A DNA stretch of 64,000 nucleotides from Platanthera guangdongensis. Lineage: Eukaryota; Streptophyta; Magnoliopsida; Asparagales; Orchidaceae. The notes beneath the pieces are model-generated. The model was not told where the DNA came from, ran no database searches, and saw only the letters and a list, made by a program, of their open reading frames with translations. The position numbers and the translations under genes were made by a program. Shown one piece after another: positions 42,714 to 54,218 of this stretch; position 1 is the first letter of the stretch, and each line of letters opens with the position of its first letter. The DNA is taken from positions 16,541,059 through 16,605,058 of the forward strand of contig CM077152.1 of assembly GCA_039583875.1 (NCBI GenBank). Direction: 5' to 3'.

Positions 42714-44389
42714 GGGTCCGTTCGTTTGTACGGAATTGAGCTCCTGGAATTGGAATTGAAGGTCTAATTCCAATTCAGTTGTTCGTTTGCTCGCTTGACA
42801 TTGTAATTTGAATTTTAATGAATTCCGTGGAATTCATTTTGAACTAAAGACAATTCTTTGCAATCTATATAAGAATTGGACAATTCCGTGTGAGACATAT
42901 TTTTAAGCTAGCCGAGCGATTTTCACCCGAGAGTGAATGTTGTCGCACGGGCTCGCGTTTTTTGCTGTGAGCGTGTTTTTCGCGGAGGCGAGCATTTTTC
43001 GTCAGGGCGCGGTATTTCGCCATGGCGGGCATTTTTTTCACTCGGACGCGAATTTTACGGCCGGGCGTCAATTTTTTTGCCCGGGAGCGAATTTTTCGCC
43101 CCGGCGCGAATTTTTCGCCCCGACGCGAATTTTTCGCCCGGGGGCGAAATTTTCATCCGAGCGCAAATTTTATCACCCGGGTGCGATTTTTTCACCCGGA
43201 CGTGATTTTTCGCCCGACCGCAAACTTTTCACCCGGGGGCGAATTATTTTGTCAGGGCGTCATTTTTCGGTCGGGTGCGATTTTTTTTTGCCCGGGCGTG
43301 ATTTTTACGTCGGCGCAATTTTTTTCTCCCGCGCACGATTTTTTTGCCGGGCACTCGTTTTTTTTCGGCCGGGAACGATTTTTTTCACCCGACCGCGCTA
43401 TTTTCGCCCAACCGCGATTTTTTCGCCGGAGCGCGAATTTTTCGCCGATGCGCGCATTTTTCGTCCGGGCGACGTATTTCGCCTTGGCGCGCGTTTTTTC
43501 GCCCGAACGCGATTTTTCGCCCGGGCGCGAATTTTTCCCCCGTGCGAGAATTATTTCGCCCGGGTGTGATTTTTCGACCGGGCGTTATTTTTTTCGCCCG
43601 GGCGCGCGTTTTTTTGTCCAACGCCCTTTTCGCCCGGGCGCGATTTTTCCGCCCAGGCGCGCTTTTTTTGCCGGGGCGCTATTTTTTAGCCCGGGCGCAA
43701 ATTTTTCTCCCGGACACGTTTTTTTCCCTCGGGCGCGATTTTTTCGCTTGGGTGCGATTTTTTGGCCCGACCGCGCTTTTTTCGCTCTGGCTCGATTTTT
43801 TCGCCCGAGCGCGATTTTTTCGCCCGGGCGCGATATTTCCGCCAGGGCGCGTTTTTTCCACCCGGGCGCGTTTTCCCCCCCGGGCGAGATTTTTCCCCCC
43901 GGGCGAGATTTTTTCCCCTGGACGAGATATTTTCCCCCGGGCGAAAAAATCACGCTCTAGAGACAAACTGGCCCGGGCGACAAAATTGTGCCCGGGCGAA
44001 AAAAAAGAAACCGAACGAAAAAATCGCAGTCATGTGACAAATTCGCGTCAGCGAGAAATTCACGCCCGCGAGAAAAAAATCACGGTCGCGCGAAAAAATT
44101 CTCGCCCGAGCGAAAAAACTCGCGGCCGGGCAAAATTATCGCTCTCGTACGAAAAAGTCGCGGTTATAACGCACAGTTGTTTATAGTAATTTGTTTATAA
44201 TATTTTCCAGTTTTTATATTGAATTTTATTCAATAAACGAACAAAAGAATTGATCAATTACATAATATTCAACAATATTCTTTATTAGACGAACACTAGA
44301 ATTGAAATTACACCAATATTTAATTCCACAATATTCACCAATATTCAATTCCAATAACAAATTCCAATTCCTTGCAAACGAACGGACCC
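42714..44389. mobile_element. PIF/Harbinger-like non-autonomous element containing a repeat array
   Basis: The element is 1,676 bp with terminal inverted repeats GGGTCCGTTCGTTTG, perfect over 15 bases, then subterminal GGAATTG/CAATTCC words on both sides. It is flanked by TTA on each side (42711-42713 and 44390-44392), the 3-bp target of PIF/Harbinger elements. It encodes no transposase. Almost all of the inside is the array annotated separately. Confidence 0.8.
42905..44170. repeat. Array of about 65-70 degenerate 17-19 bp units, TTTTTCGCCCGGGCGCGA, with strand switch
   Basis: The unit combines a T tract with the palindrome CGCCCGGGCG. From about 42905 to 43940 the T-rich strand is on top. 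From about 43945 to 44170 the units appear as CCCGGGCGAAAAAAT, the reverse complement. The long overlapping frames across it (up to 312 codons, rich in Phe, Arg, Ala and Pro) arise because TTTTT and CG-rich words make few stops; they have no start context or homology. The array is far more GC-rich than its flanks. Confidence 0.9.
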
Positions 44390-44429
44390 TTAATGTTTTC
44401 AAGAACTTTCAAAAAATCCGTTCATTTGT

Positions 44430-44573
44430 GAAGGTTTGGGAGAGCAAATACCGCCGCCCATCCACACGGGCGTTTGTTTTCTGCCTTACTGCTGCGACTT
44501 CGAAGGTTTGGGGGAGCAAACGCCGCCGCCCACCCACACTGGCCTTTGTTTTCCGCCTTGCTGCTGTGGCTGT
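44430..44573 (+). repeat. Tandem duplication of 72 bp
   Basis: GAAGGTTTGGGAGAGCAAA begins one copy at 44430 and the next at 44502. Both contain CGCCGCCCA and TTTGTTTTC. It lies just outside the Harbinger-like element. Confidence 0.9.
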
Positions 44574-45050
44574 TCCCACACGAAAAAAATTTAGGCGAGT
44601 TACTCCCACCTAAAATCAATGTGGGGGCGCGTATCAAACCGCTGATCCTTATAAAAATAACGGTTTTGATCGAAATACTGACAATACTGACAATATTTTA
44701 TTAATACTGCAGTATTCCGTAGAAACAACTCAACCATAACATATCAGATTATACGACTTTATTTAACCACTCACCTAAAATTAAGTGGGAGTTAAGCACC
44801 TAAAATTTTTTCGCTGCCACAGACTTGAAAACACACTACCAAATCAAGCCTATAAAATGCCTTTAGTCGCTACAAATAAATTACAGTCCATAAACCAAAC
44901 TGCCTAAACTCCGCTTATCATCCCGAACTTCTCTTCGCTCACTCCACTCTCCCCCGTTCTCCGACACCATCCCCCGTTTCTCTCGGCATCCCATTATCCA
45001 CTCTACAGCGGCGCCCGTCGGCCGTCGGAACGAGCAGCCATTCTCCGGAC
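44574..45050. other. Upstream region of the DUF3082-like gene
   Basis: Presumed promoter and 5' leader of the plus-strand host gene. The last 120 bases encode Ser/Pro/Arg-rich residues in two frames, fitting a transit peptide, but no in-frame ATG was found before 45051. Confidence 0.4.
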
Positions 45051-45547
45051 ATGGCTCGCGGTTCTTCTCGAACCACCTTCTACACCAGCGCCAATAGGTG
45101 AAGCCGAAGGACCCATCGAAATTCCTTCCAATACCCCCTCCTCCCTTGCAAACTGCCACCAGCGTTCTTCTTACCGGCGCCATCACAGTCTTCCTCTTCC
45201 GATCCCTCCGCAGAAGAGCCCAGCGGGCAAAGGAACTGGTGCTCACTTCGTTCTCTTTTCCGTCAATGTTTGTCAGTAATTATATCGAGCACTTGGTCGG
45301 ATTATTGAAAACTTTTTGCAGAGAGTGCGGTCGACGGGGGTGACGAAGGCGAAGGATTTGAAGGAAGAGGCATTGGACAGCTTGAAGGCAATCGGAGTCG
45401 GTCCCGTTGAGGGTAAGGGGCTGCCGTCCCCTGTTCAGGCGTAGCTGGGAGGGATTGCGGCTGGGGGTTATTGCTCTTATTCTCTACAAGTTCACGACTA
45501 CAGTAGAAGCCGCCCTGAATCGCCATACTATCTCGGATAGCTTCTCG
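45051..45547 (+). pseudogene. Exons 1 and 2 of the DUF3082-like gene
   Basis: Exon 1 contains GEAEGPIEIPSNTPS in one frame (from 45097) and LQTATSVLLTGAITVFLFRS plus a basic LRRRAQRAKEL in another, so a frameshift lies between them. Donor CTG-GTGCTC is at 45238 and acceptor TTTTTGCAG at 45321. Exon 2 reads VRSTGVTKAKDLKEEALDSL, then SPVQA, a stop, LGGIAAG, an extra G, and VIALILYKFTTTVEAALNRH to DSFS, with donor GTAAGT at 45548. The whole short intron 1 is 83 bases. Confidence 0.75.
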
Positions 45548-46029
45548 GTAAGTGTTTCTGTTGACTCACTTGTAGGTCTCGGCAAATTCTTTGTGAATGA
45601 GGACAATGATTCCTATTTTTGAATAGCAGCCACAATATTACCGAAGTATTGGCGTATTGACTTCTAATTTTGTACTAGTTATTAGCATAATGTTTATTTC
45701 TGGTGCGGGTTACAAGAGGCTGCTGGTAGACCGGACCTTCTAAACCGTCTTAGCCCGCTGGACGGTCGAGTGTGCAAACTGTCAATGAACCATAGAGCAG
45801 TGAGACAAAAACTTGATTACGTGAAAAACCACAATTGGGGTGAAAAACTACGCGGCCAGAACGATGCCGACCTAATTTCCACTATCACAAAGTTTATTAC
45901 AGGGCTTCTTTGAGCGAAGGCGAGGGCGACAGACCGCTCCTCGTTATAGTTGAGGGAATGAGAGGGAGACAATTCAAGACTTGGCGGGCCTCCGTGCCCT
46001 CCTGCAGGTGCTATTTCCCTCGCCCCTTG
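45548..46029. other. Start of the giant intron
   Basis: No recognised element until the first tRNA-like repeat. It probably contains original intron sequence at its left edge. Confidence 0.4.
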
Positions 46030-46461
46030 CGAGTTCTTTATCAAAGAGGTCGGGGGATCGCACCCCGACCTCAACAACCTATCGGCCCTGTCGTGGGGCC
46101 GAAGACGGGTTGGGGTGTACGGTTCGCGGACTTGATAAGGCCTATCAGGTGAACTTCCGGTGGAATCCCTGGGTTTGTGTGACGCCTCACGCCAGGGTGG
46201 CAGGTTGGTGGGACTGCAGTCCTGCATCATAAAGGATCAGTTGGTGATGAGAACTCACATGAGAGTTCTTTATCAAGGCGGTCGGGGGATCGAGCCCCAG
46301 TCTCAACAGCCTGTCGGGCCTGTTGTGGGGCCGGGGATGGGTTGGGGTGTACGGTCCGCATACCTGATAAGACCTATCGGGTGGACTCCCGGCGGGACCT
46401 CTGGGCTGGTGTGACTTCTCGCGCCAGGGTGGCAAGCTGGTGGGACTCCAGTCCTGCATCA
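46030..46461 (+). repeat. Two tandem tRNA-like repeats (SINE-like), first one 5'-truncated
   Basis: The full unit (46234-46461, 228 bp) begins GGATCAGTTGGTGATGAG, like an RNA polymerase III A box. About 45 bases further it has GGGGGATCGAGCCCC, like a B box. It ends CCAGTCCTGCATCA. The copy before it lacks the first 25 or so bases. Tandem SINE copies followed by LTR sequence recur at 47745-48213. No A-rich or T-rich tail was seen, so the SINE label is tentative. Confidence 0.55.
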
Positions 46462-47744
46462 GGGAGTTTATTGGCAGCAGCCCACCCGACCTGTTCAGGT
46501 CTAGTCCCGACGACCTCGGGAGCGGTGACGATCAGGACCGTTCATTTCAAGCGGCACACCGATCATAGTATTTTTGTCTCTTGTTGTATTTTTTTTTCAA
46601 GTTATATTTTTATATTTTTTTTGAGTCGGAGCGTCGACCAATTATAGCCGTTCATTGCTCCCTAGAAACTTATAAATAGAGGGTGAAACCTCTCATTTTA
46701 GGCATTGAAGAATGGGAGATTGAAGCTCATTCTTTGGTCATTCGGCGCCGAAGCCGTTAATCCGGGTGCGAAGCCTTGGATCTCCTTCCCCTTGCAGCCC
46801 ACCCCTATTCCTCCCCTTGGTCGGCCGCCCCTTCCCCCCTCCCCCACAAAACGTCCCCACAAAAACTGTCCCCTTTCCCCCCTTTTCCACCTCCGGTGAT
46901 CACCAGAGAACATCTCCAGCCACCTCCGGTGATTCACCACCACTTCCCCTCCAATTTTCCTTCATTGTGCATTTTTCGGCGATCACCGAAAAATACCTCC
47001 AGTAGCCACCACCACCACCGGCAGCCACCTACGGCCACCACCAGTCACCTCTTCCGACGATCACCAGCCACCTCCGTCCACCACCAGTCATCTATTTTTT
47101 TTTCTCTTGTTTTATTTTATTTCGAATTATATTTTTGTATTTTTTGGAGTCGGAGCATCGGCCAATCATAGTCGTTCATTGCTCCCTAGAAAGTTATAAA
47201 TAGAGGGCGATGTCTCTCATTTTAGGCATTGAAGAATGGAAGATTGAAGCCAATTCTTTGATCATTCGGTGTCGAGTCCGTTAATCCGGGTGCAAAGCCT
47301 TGGATCCTCTTCCCCTTGCCGCCCGCTCCCATTCCTCCCTTTGACTGTCCGCCCCTTCCTCCCCTCCCCCACAAAACAGCCCCACAAAAACTGCCCCTTT
47401 CCCCTTTTTCCACCTTCGGCGACACCAGAGAACGTCTCCATGCACCTCTGGCGATTCACCATCACTTCTCCAATTTTCCTTCATTTTGCATTTTCTGGCG
47501 ATCACCAGAAATGCCTCTGGCGGCCATCACCACCACCACTGGCAGTCACCTCCGGCCACCACCAGCCACCTCCAGCCAGCAACCGCCTCCACCCCTCCAT
47601 AACCACCTCCCAACTCCCTCCACTACCCCACTACTTCCACTTCCTAAATATTAGGCAACTCCTAAAATTACTCACAACCTACCATTCTCCACTACCCACA
47701 AACCCCACTCCCCCACCTCCCTTCCCCACAACTAACCCATCCGC
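46462..47744 (+). repeat. Two partial LTR copies of the 48214-53377 element family
   Basis: 46462-47090 matches the first part of that LTR: GCAGCCC...CCTGTTCAGG, then TATAAATAGAGGGTG at 46671 and CCTCTCATTTTAGGC, then Pro/His-rich coding-like sequence with CCACC repeats. A second partial copy (about 47090-47744) starts inside the LTR upstream of its TATA box (47208) and also ends early. These are tandem or sequential truncated LTRs. Confidence 0.75.
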
Positions 47745-48213
47745 GGATCAGTTGGTGATGAGAACTCGCATGAGAGTTCTTTATCAAAAAGGTCGGAGGA
47801 TCGATCCCCGACCTCAACAACCTATCGGCCCTGTTGTGGGGCTGGGGATGGGCTGGGGTGTACGGTCCGCGAACCTGATAATGCCTATAAGGTGGACTCC
47901 CGGTGGGGACCCATCGGCTGGTGTGACTCCTCGCGCCAGGGTGACAGGGTGGCAGGCTGGTGGGAATCCAGTCCTGCATCATAAATGATCAGTTGGTGAT
48001 GAGAACTCACATGAGAGTTTTGTATTAAGGAGGTCGGGGGATCGAGCCCCGACCTCAACAACCTATCGGCCTTGTTGTGGGGCCGGCGATGGGTTGGGGT
48101 ATACGGTCCGCGGTCCAAGTAAGGCCTATCGGGTGGACTCCCGGTGGGACCCTTGGGCTGGTGTGACTCCTCGGGCCAGGGTGGCAGGCTGGTGAGATTC
48201 CGGTCCCGCATCA
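47745..48213 (+). repeat. Second pair of tandem tRNA-like repeats
   Basis: Two full units, 47745-47985 and 47986-48213, have the same A-box-like and B-box-like words. As at 46461, the pair is followed directly by GAGTTTATTGG and the LTR start, so the repeat pair and LTR start were duplicated together. Confidence 0.6.
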
Positions 48214-49890
48214 AAGAGTTTATTGGGAGCAGCCCGTCCGACCTGTTCAGGTCTAGTCCCGACGACCTCGGGCGCGGTGACGATCGGGACCGTTCATTTC
48301 GAGCTGCACGCCGATCATAGTATTTTTGTCTCTTGTTGTATTTTTTTTCGAGTTATATTTTTGTATTCTTTTTTGAGTCGGAGCACCGACCAATTATAGC
48401 CGTTCAATGCTTCCTAGAAACTTATAAATAGAGGGTGATGCCTCTCATTTTAGGCATTGAAGAATGGGAGATTGAAGCCCATTCTTTGTTCATTTGGCGC
48501 CGAAGCCGTTAATCCGTGTGCGAAGCCTTGGATCTCCTTCCCCTTACCGCCCACCCCTATTCCTCCCCTTGGTCAGCCGCCCCTTCCCCCCCTCCCCCAC
48601 AAAACGTCCCCACAAAAACTGCCCCCTTTCCCCCCTTTTCCACCTCCGGCGATCACCCGAGAACGTCTCCGGCCACCTCTGGTGATTCACCATCACTTCC
48701 CCTCCAATTTTTCTTCATTTTGCATTTTTCGGCGATCACCAAAAAATACCTCCAGCAGTCACCACCACCATCGGCAGTCACCTCCGGCCACCACCACCAA
48801 TCACCTCCAGCCGACAACCGCCTCCACCACTCCATAACCACCTCCACTACCCCACTACTTCCACTTGCTAAATTTTAGGCAACTCTTAAAATTACTCACA
48901 ACCTACCATTCTCCAGTACCCACAAACCCACTCCCCCACCTCCCTTCCCCAATAGCCGGCCACATCTGCTAATTCCCTCTTATTTCCACGTGAAGCTTAT
49001 GCCACCACATCCTTCAAATAACCACCCCACCTTCTCTAACTGCCTGGCCAGTTTTCCCATTTCCTGTTCTACATTTTTACATGGAGTTCAGTGGCTGGAC
49101 ACCCCTCTTGCTTCCCCCAATTGCAACCCTCCCTCCCAATTAAACCCAGCCCCATCTCCCCGATTTTTCCCTCTCGTGAAGCCACTGCCAAGTTCTCCCT
49201 AATCTGCCCCCACCCAATCACACATGGAGCCACATCAACACCCCAAATCCAGCTCCCCAAGGTCCTTGTTGCTGTCCAGATACATCAGAAAACTGGACTG
49301 GCAATCCAACCTCCCAGCTTGATCTTGTTGCTGTCCAGGTCCATCAGAAAATTGGACTGCTATTCCAGCCTCCCACCTTCTTCCCTTGCTGCCCAGAACG
49401 GTGTAACCAGCCCTGAAATTAATTCCTCGACTCCAGCCAAGCCTCCCACGCCTCCCATGCAGCCACCCCTAATCCCAGGCTGCTGTTCAGACTACCAGAA
49501 CAACAATTCTGAGTTGCGTATTGCTGAAATCTGCCCCTAATAACCCTCCTAAAGCGCCTCCAGACGTGGTTTTCAATGTTTGTATTGTTTTTTTCTTTTA
49601 GCGTTGAGTTTCGTGATTGTTCTCTACTTTTTGCGATAATGATTTGTAAGTTCTGTTTCAGTTGTTTTCGTCTTTATGATTTTCTATTTAAATAGTATTT
49701 GTTTTCGTGCACTCTCGCGCTTATACTCCACTCACGTGTTTTCATATTTTAAAGCTTTGAATTTTTGTGGCAGATCAAATTAATATAATTTTATTAATAT
49801 CGATTGTTGCAAGTAACCCGTCAGATTCATGCATGGTTGCACGTAGGAGTTTTACCCATTATTTCCCCATCATATAGGACCGTCCTGTGT
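48214..49890 (+). repeat. 5' LTR of the non-autonomous element
   Basis: About 1.68 kb. TATA box TATAAATA is at about 48423. A long Pro/His-codon stretch with CCACCACC runs through 48560-48860. It ends at GACCGTCCTGTGTC near 49890. Open frames of up to 149 codons inside are not supported as genes. Confidence 0.75.
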
Positions 49891-50023
49891 CTGATTGGTA
49901 TCAGAGCCAGGTTCGGGCTTAGTTTAAAATACGCGGGATTAGAACCTATATATTTCACCATGTCATATCATAGTAACAATTGCTTCTCTTATCCTTTGTT
50001 TCATGAAGATAACATAAAGTGTA

Positions 50024-51791
50024 GTGGCCTTTTTAGTGTTCCAGAAATGGGTGTCGGTAGTCGAATTTCAACGATGGGTTAGTGATCAATTTGATCGCTT
50101 GGATGTTCATTTTGATGACATAAATATGCCTCAAAGAGAACCCGTGGGAAAATTTAAGGATTTAGGTAAAACCACCGATGTGTCTGGTAGTGCTCCCACT
50201 GACATGAGAGACCCAACGCTAGATTTTAATTCCTCTCATCTTGAGGAGATTCAATGCACACTTGATTTTGAAGTCGAGTCCGATCCTGATCATATGATAC
50301 CAGTGGAGTGCGACACTAGTATGATTAGTGAACATGACCACGAGAGCAAGGATGAACAGTCCAGTGACACAGTGATGATATATCCATCCTCCACACCTCA
50401 CTTAGACCTAGTGTCCCCTACGACTAGAGAGCCAGACCATGATAGTACACCTAGTAGCCTACTGAGTATGCGCTACGCTCACTCTTCCACTGTCATTGTC
50501 CCGAACCACATTACTATCGGGAGCCGAGAGCCTAGTGTTGATCTCGTGATAATCGTCTCACCCATCTTTGGTTTGCATCTGAAAGACCATCGCCCTGTTG
50601 ACGGGTTCTTTGAACACCCCCAGTCGAGCCTTCTGTTGAACCACCACGTCCTTGCAAGGATGAGATTCCGATGAGTGATCCATTTATGAGTACAAGATTC
50701 TTGATACCTCTTCTAATTAGATCTCTGAGTCACCTCATCTACGAGGTTCTCGAATCTAGTGTTGTGTACTTAGTGATGGCTCCTCTTACATTTAAGGTCA
50801 CTCTTGATATTTGAGGAACCTAAATGACACTCGTCGCATTGCGATGAATTCATTATACCCATCTCGGTGAGCCACCTGATGAATTTTTACTTTATGGAGA
50901 CATTTTACACATCATAGAGTGGCATCTCAATGCCAAAGTTTCGCATAGCCTTCTGAACATTTATCTTACACTCGACGAGTATTTCTACACTCCACCAGAA
51001 GAGCCTCCAGATAAGCCACCATTATTTAGGGACGTGTCCACTATCTTTGAGTTAGTCGAGAGTGAGAGTGCGCTCGATGACCTTGGGTTCGATTCCATCA
51101 TTATTAGTGCCGACACTTCGGGTGTTTTTTTAAATGATCATCGCACCCGCAATGAATTTTTTTACACCCCACCCACTGATGCCCCTAATTATGTGCCCCT
51201 CTGGGATGGCACCTGGAGGATTATAGAGCCTCTACATAGGAGATCTGTTATGTCTGTCGACCATCATTCATTGTCACTTTATAACATGCATGAGTCTATC
51301 CGACGCACGAGTACTTGCGATAAAATTATCCCGTTCTCGCACCTCATTCGTCGACAACAGCTCCACCGCCTTCAGCAGTTCTATTGTCATCAGCAGTTCC
51401 ACCGTCCGCAACAATACCGCCGTCATTAGCAGTTCCACAGTCCGCAGCATTCCCATCGTCATCAGCAGGTCCGTCATCCTTAGGAGTTTCTTCTTCGGCC
51501 GCTAGCTCGTTTGACATCATTGCGGAGATCGTGGCCCATGAGCTTGTTCCCGCACCAGACAAAGTTTGCTATTTGGTCCATTGGCAGGGCCGCCACTTCA
51601 TCGTTGATACCCGAATATCAGCCAGAGAGCTCGAGAGACTCGCCCCCGCCCTACAACGACTTTATGATCATCTTCATTCCACGAAGATGAATAATTTCAA
51701 GGCGGGGGGAATTGATGGAGAGTTGATGGAGAGCAGCCCGCCCAGCCTGTTCAGGTCTACTCCCGACGACCTCGGGCGCGGTGATGATTGA
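50024..51791 (+). pseudogene. Internal region: repeated Asp/Phe-rich motif and possible chromo-like end
   Basis: The frame at 50024-50674 (216 residues) is acidic and Ser/Thr/His-rich, without known domain. A motif recurs three times: VSPIFGLHLKDHRPVDGFF (about 50560), LTLDEYFYTPPEEPP (about 50970), and ADTSGVFLNDHRTRNEFFYT (about 51110). So the original protein probably had internal repeats. The last frame (51384-51791) contains CYLVHWQGRHFIVDTRISA, vaguely like the YLVKWKG core of a chromodomain; this is a weak likeness. It ends into the purine tract before the 3' LTR. Several stops separate these pieces. Confidence 0.45.
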
Positions 51792-53377
51792 GACTGTTTA
51801 TTTTGAGCGGCTTGCCGATCATAGTATTTTTGTCTCTTGTTGTATTTTATTTCGACTTATATTTTTGTATTTTTTTGAGTCAGAGCGTTGACCAATCATA
51901 GCCGCTCATTGCTTCCTAGAAAGTTATAAATAGAGGGTGAGGCCTCTCATTTTAGGCATTGAAGAATGGAAGATTGAAGCCAATTCTTGATCATTCGGTG
52001 CCGAGGCCGTTAATTCGGGTGCAAAGCCTTGGATCCTCTTCCCCTTGCCGCCCGCTCCCACTCTTCCCCTTGGCCGGCGACCGCTTCCTCCCCTCCTCTA
52101 CAAAACAGCCCCACAGAATCTGCCCCCTTTCCCCCTTTTTCCACGTCCGACGATCACCAGAGAACGTCTCCATGCACCTCCGGTGATTCACTATCACTTC
52201 TCCTCCAATTTTCCTTCATTTTGCATTTTCCGTCAATCACCAGAAATGCCTCTGGCGGCCACAACCACCACCGGCAGTCACCTCCGGCCACCACCAGTCA
52301 CCTCCGGCCACCAACTGCCTCCACCACTCCATAACCACCTCCCAACTCCCTTCACTACCCCACTACTTCAACTTCCTAAATTTTAGGCAACTCCTAAAAT
52401 TACTGTCAACCCACCATTCTCCCTACCCACAAACCCAACTCCCCCACCTCCCTTCCCCAATAGCCGGCCACATCTGCTAATCCTTCAAATAACCACCCCA
52501 CCTTCTCTAACTGCTTGGCCAGTTTTCCCATTTCCCGTTCTACATTTTCACATGGAGTTCAGTGGCTGGACACCCCTCTTGCTTCCCCCAATTGCAGCCC
52601 TCCCTCCCAATTAAATCCAGCCCATCTCCCCACTTCTTCCCCTCTCGTGGAGCCGCTGCCAAGTTCTCCCTAATCTGCCCCCACCCAATCACACGTGGAG
52701 CCACATCAACACCCCCAAATCCAGATCCCCAATGTCCTTGTTGCTGTCCAGATACATCAGAAAACTAGACTGGCAATCCAGCCTGCCAACTTTATCTTGT
52801 TGCTGTCCAGGTCCATCAGAAAATTGGACTGCTATTCCAGCCTCCCACCTTCTTCCCTTGCTGTCCAGAATGGTGAAACCAGCCCTGAAATTAATTCCTT
52901 GACTCCGGCCAAGCCTCCCACGCCTCCCATGCAGCCACCCCTAATCCCGGACTGCTGTCCAGACTACCAGAACTGCAATTCTGAGTTGCGTATTGATGAA
53001 ATCTGCCCCTAATAACCCTCCTAAAGCACCTCCAGCCCTCCCCTTATTATAGGCGTGATATTCAAGGTTTGTGCTGTTATTTTATTTTACCGTTGGATCT
53101 CATGATTGTTCTCTACTTCTTGCAATAGTGGTTTGTAAGTTTTGTTTCAGTCATTTTCGTCTTTGTGATTTCCTATTTAAATAATATTTGTTTTCGTGCA
53201 CTCTTGCGCTTATACTCCACTCACGTGTTTTCATATTTGAAAGCTTTGACTCTTTGTGGACAATCAAATTAATAAAGTTTTATTAATATCGATTGTTGCA
53301 AGTAACCCGTCAGATTCATGCATGGTTGCACATAGGAGTTTTACCCATTATTTCCCCGTCATATAGGACCGTCCTGT
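51711..53377 (+). repeat. 3' LTR of the non-autonomous element
   Basis: Matches 48214-49890, with TATAAATAGAGGGTG at about 51926 and the end GACCGTCCTGTGTC at 53377. After it, copia RT coding sequence begins at once. Confidence 0.75.
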
Positions 53378-53896
53378 GTCAAAAAGTATATAAGCTTAAG
53401 AAGGCGTTGTATGGTATGAAAATGGCTCTCCGCACCTAGAATTCCAACATCGATCAATATTTTAATAAAGAAGGATTCACCAAATGTCCAGTGGAATCCT
53501 CTCTGTACATCAAGATCAGATCTGAAGGCACAATAATTCTCTGCATCTATGTGAGTGACCTGATTATCACAAGAACATCAATCAAACACATATATGAGCT
53601 GAAATCAAGTTTGATGACACAATATGACATGATAGTGTTGGGATTAATGTGATATTTCTTAGGGATGCAGATTATTCTGCAATGAAAATTCATTTTCCTA
53701 TCCCACGAGAAGTATGCAAAAAATCTTCCGAAGAAATTTCGACTTGAAAGGTGCAATCCCAATGCCCCTCATATGTCCCAGTGTAAAACATGAAAAGAAG
53801 AAAGAAGATGAAGAACAAACCAATATTGAAACCTATAGACCCCTTGTAGGATCCTTATTTATCTTACGAATACTAGACCCGATATTGAAAACGATG
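53378..53896 (+). pseudogene. Copia reverse transcriptase fragment, left of a nested element
   Basis: The first residues after the LTR are YKLKKALYGMKMALRT, the copia RT LKKALYGLKQAPR motif. They are followed by FTKCPVESSLYIKI and the catalytic region as LCIYVSDLIIT, where the usual YVDD is YVSD. It runs on to LTNTRPDIEND, the start of RNase H, where the gag-only element inserts at 53897. It has several stops. Confidence 0.8.
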
Positions 53897-54218
53897 TGTT
53901 ATGGCCGCGTCATTATGACGTCGTTATCTTTATTATTATTTTTTATTATTGAGTTGTAGTGTGTTCACTTTATTATTAGTGTCGGGCAAAATTACGGTAA
54001 TGCCCATGTATGTCTCTATTTAAGGGGCCCGTGGGGTCTTGTGTTTGGCATGAATGAAAACAATCTGTTTTTCTTATTCTCTCTTGTGTGAGGTTTTGGT
54101 AGCTCTCTCCTCCAACGAGCAAGCCCCACTTAGGCAGCCACAAATAAGGCTCTATTGTATCTCCACCATCATCGCCACTTCCGGCCACTCCTCCGGCAAC
54201 ATTCCAAGACCCGTAATA
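53897..54218 (+). repeat. 5' LTR of the gag-only element
   Basis: It contains TCTATTTAAGGG (about 54010) as a probable TATA box and GGTTTTGGTAGCTCTCTCC downstream. It shares nearly all of its length with the 3' copy at 56139-56445. Confidence 0.85.

Larger units (their letters stand above)
48214..53377 (+). mobile_element. Non-autonomous LTR retrotransposon, about 5.2 kb, no pol
   Basis: The LTRs (48214-49890 and about 51711-53377) match nearly end to end. The primer site TTGGTATCAGAGCCAGG follows the first LTR at 49896. A purine tract, AAGGCGGGGGGAATTG, precedes the second at about 51700. The internal 1.8 kb has no gag, protease, RT or integrase. It encodes broken Asp/Ser/Pro-rich frames with repeated motifs. 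This structure fits LARD-like elements mobilised in trans. Target duplications were not clear: the left flank is a tRNA-like repeat and the right flank is copia RT. Confidence 0.75.

Noticed and set aside
43022..43960. Open frame of 312 codons, rich in Phe, Arg, Ala and Pro
   Set aside because: It runs wholly inside the T-tract/CGCCCGGGCG array. Two other frames of similar length overlap it, and the composition explains the lack of stops.
44881..45246. 121-codon minus-strand open frame
   Set aside because: It is the shadow of exon 1 of the DUF3082-like gene, whose plus-strand motifs are recognisable.
49091..49540. 149-codon Pro/Ser-rich frame in the LTR
   Set aside because: The same frame in the second LTR copy is broken, and it lies within an LTR without known protein similarity.
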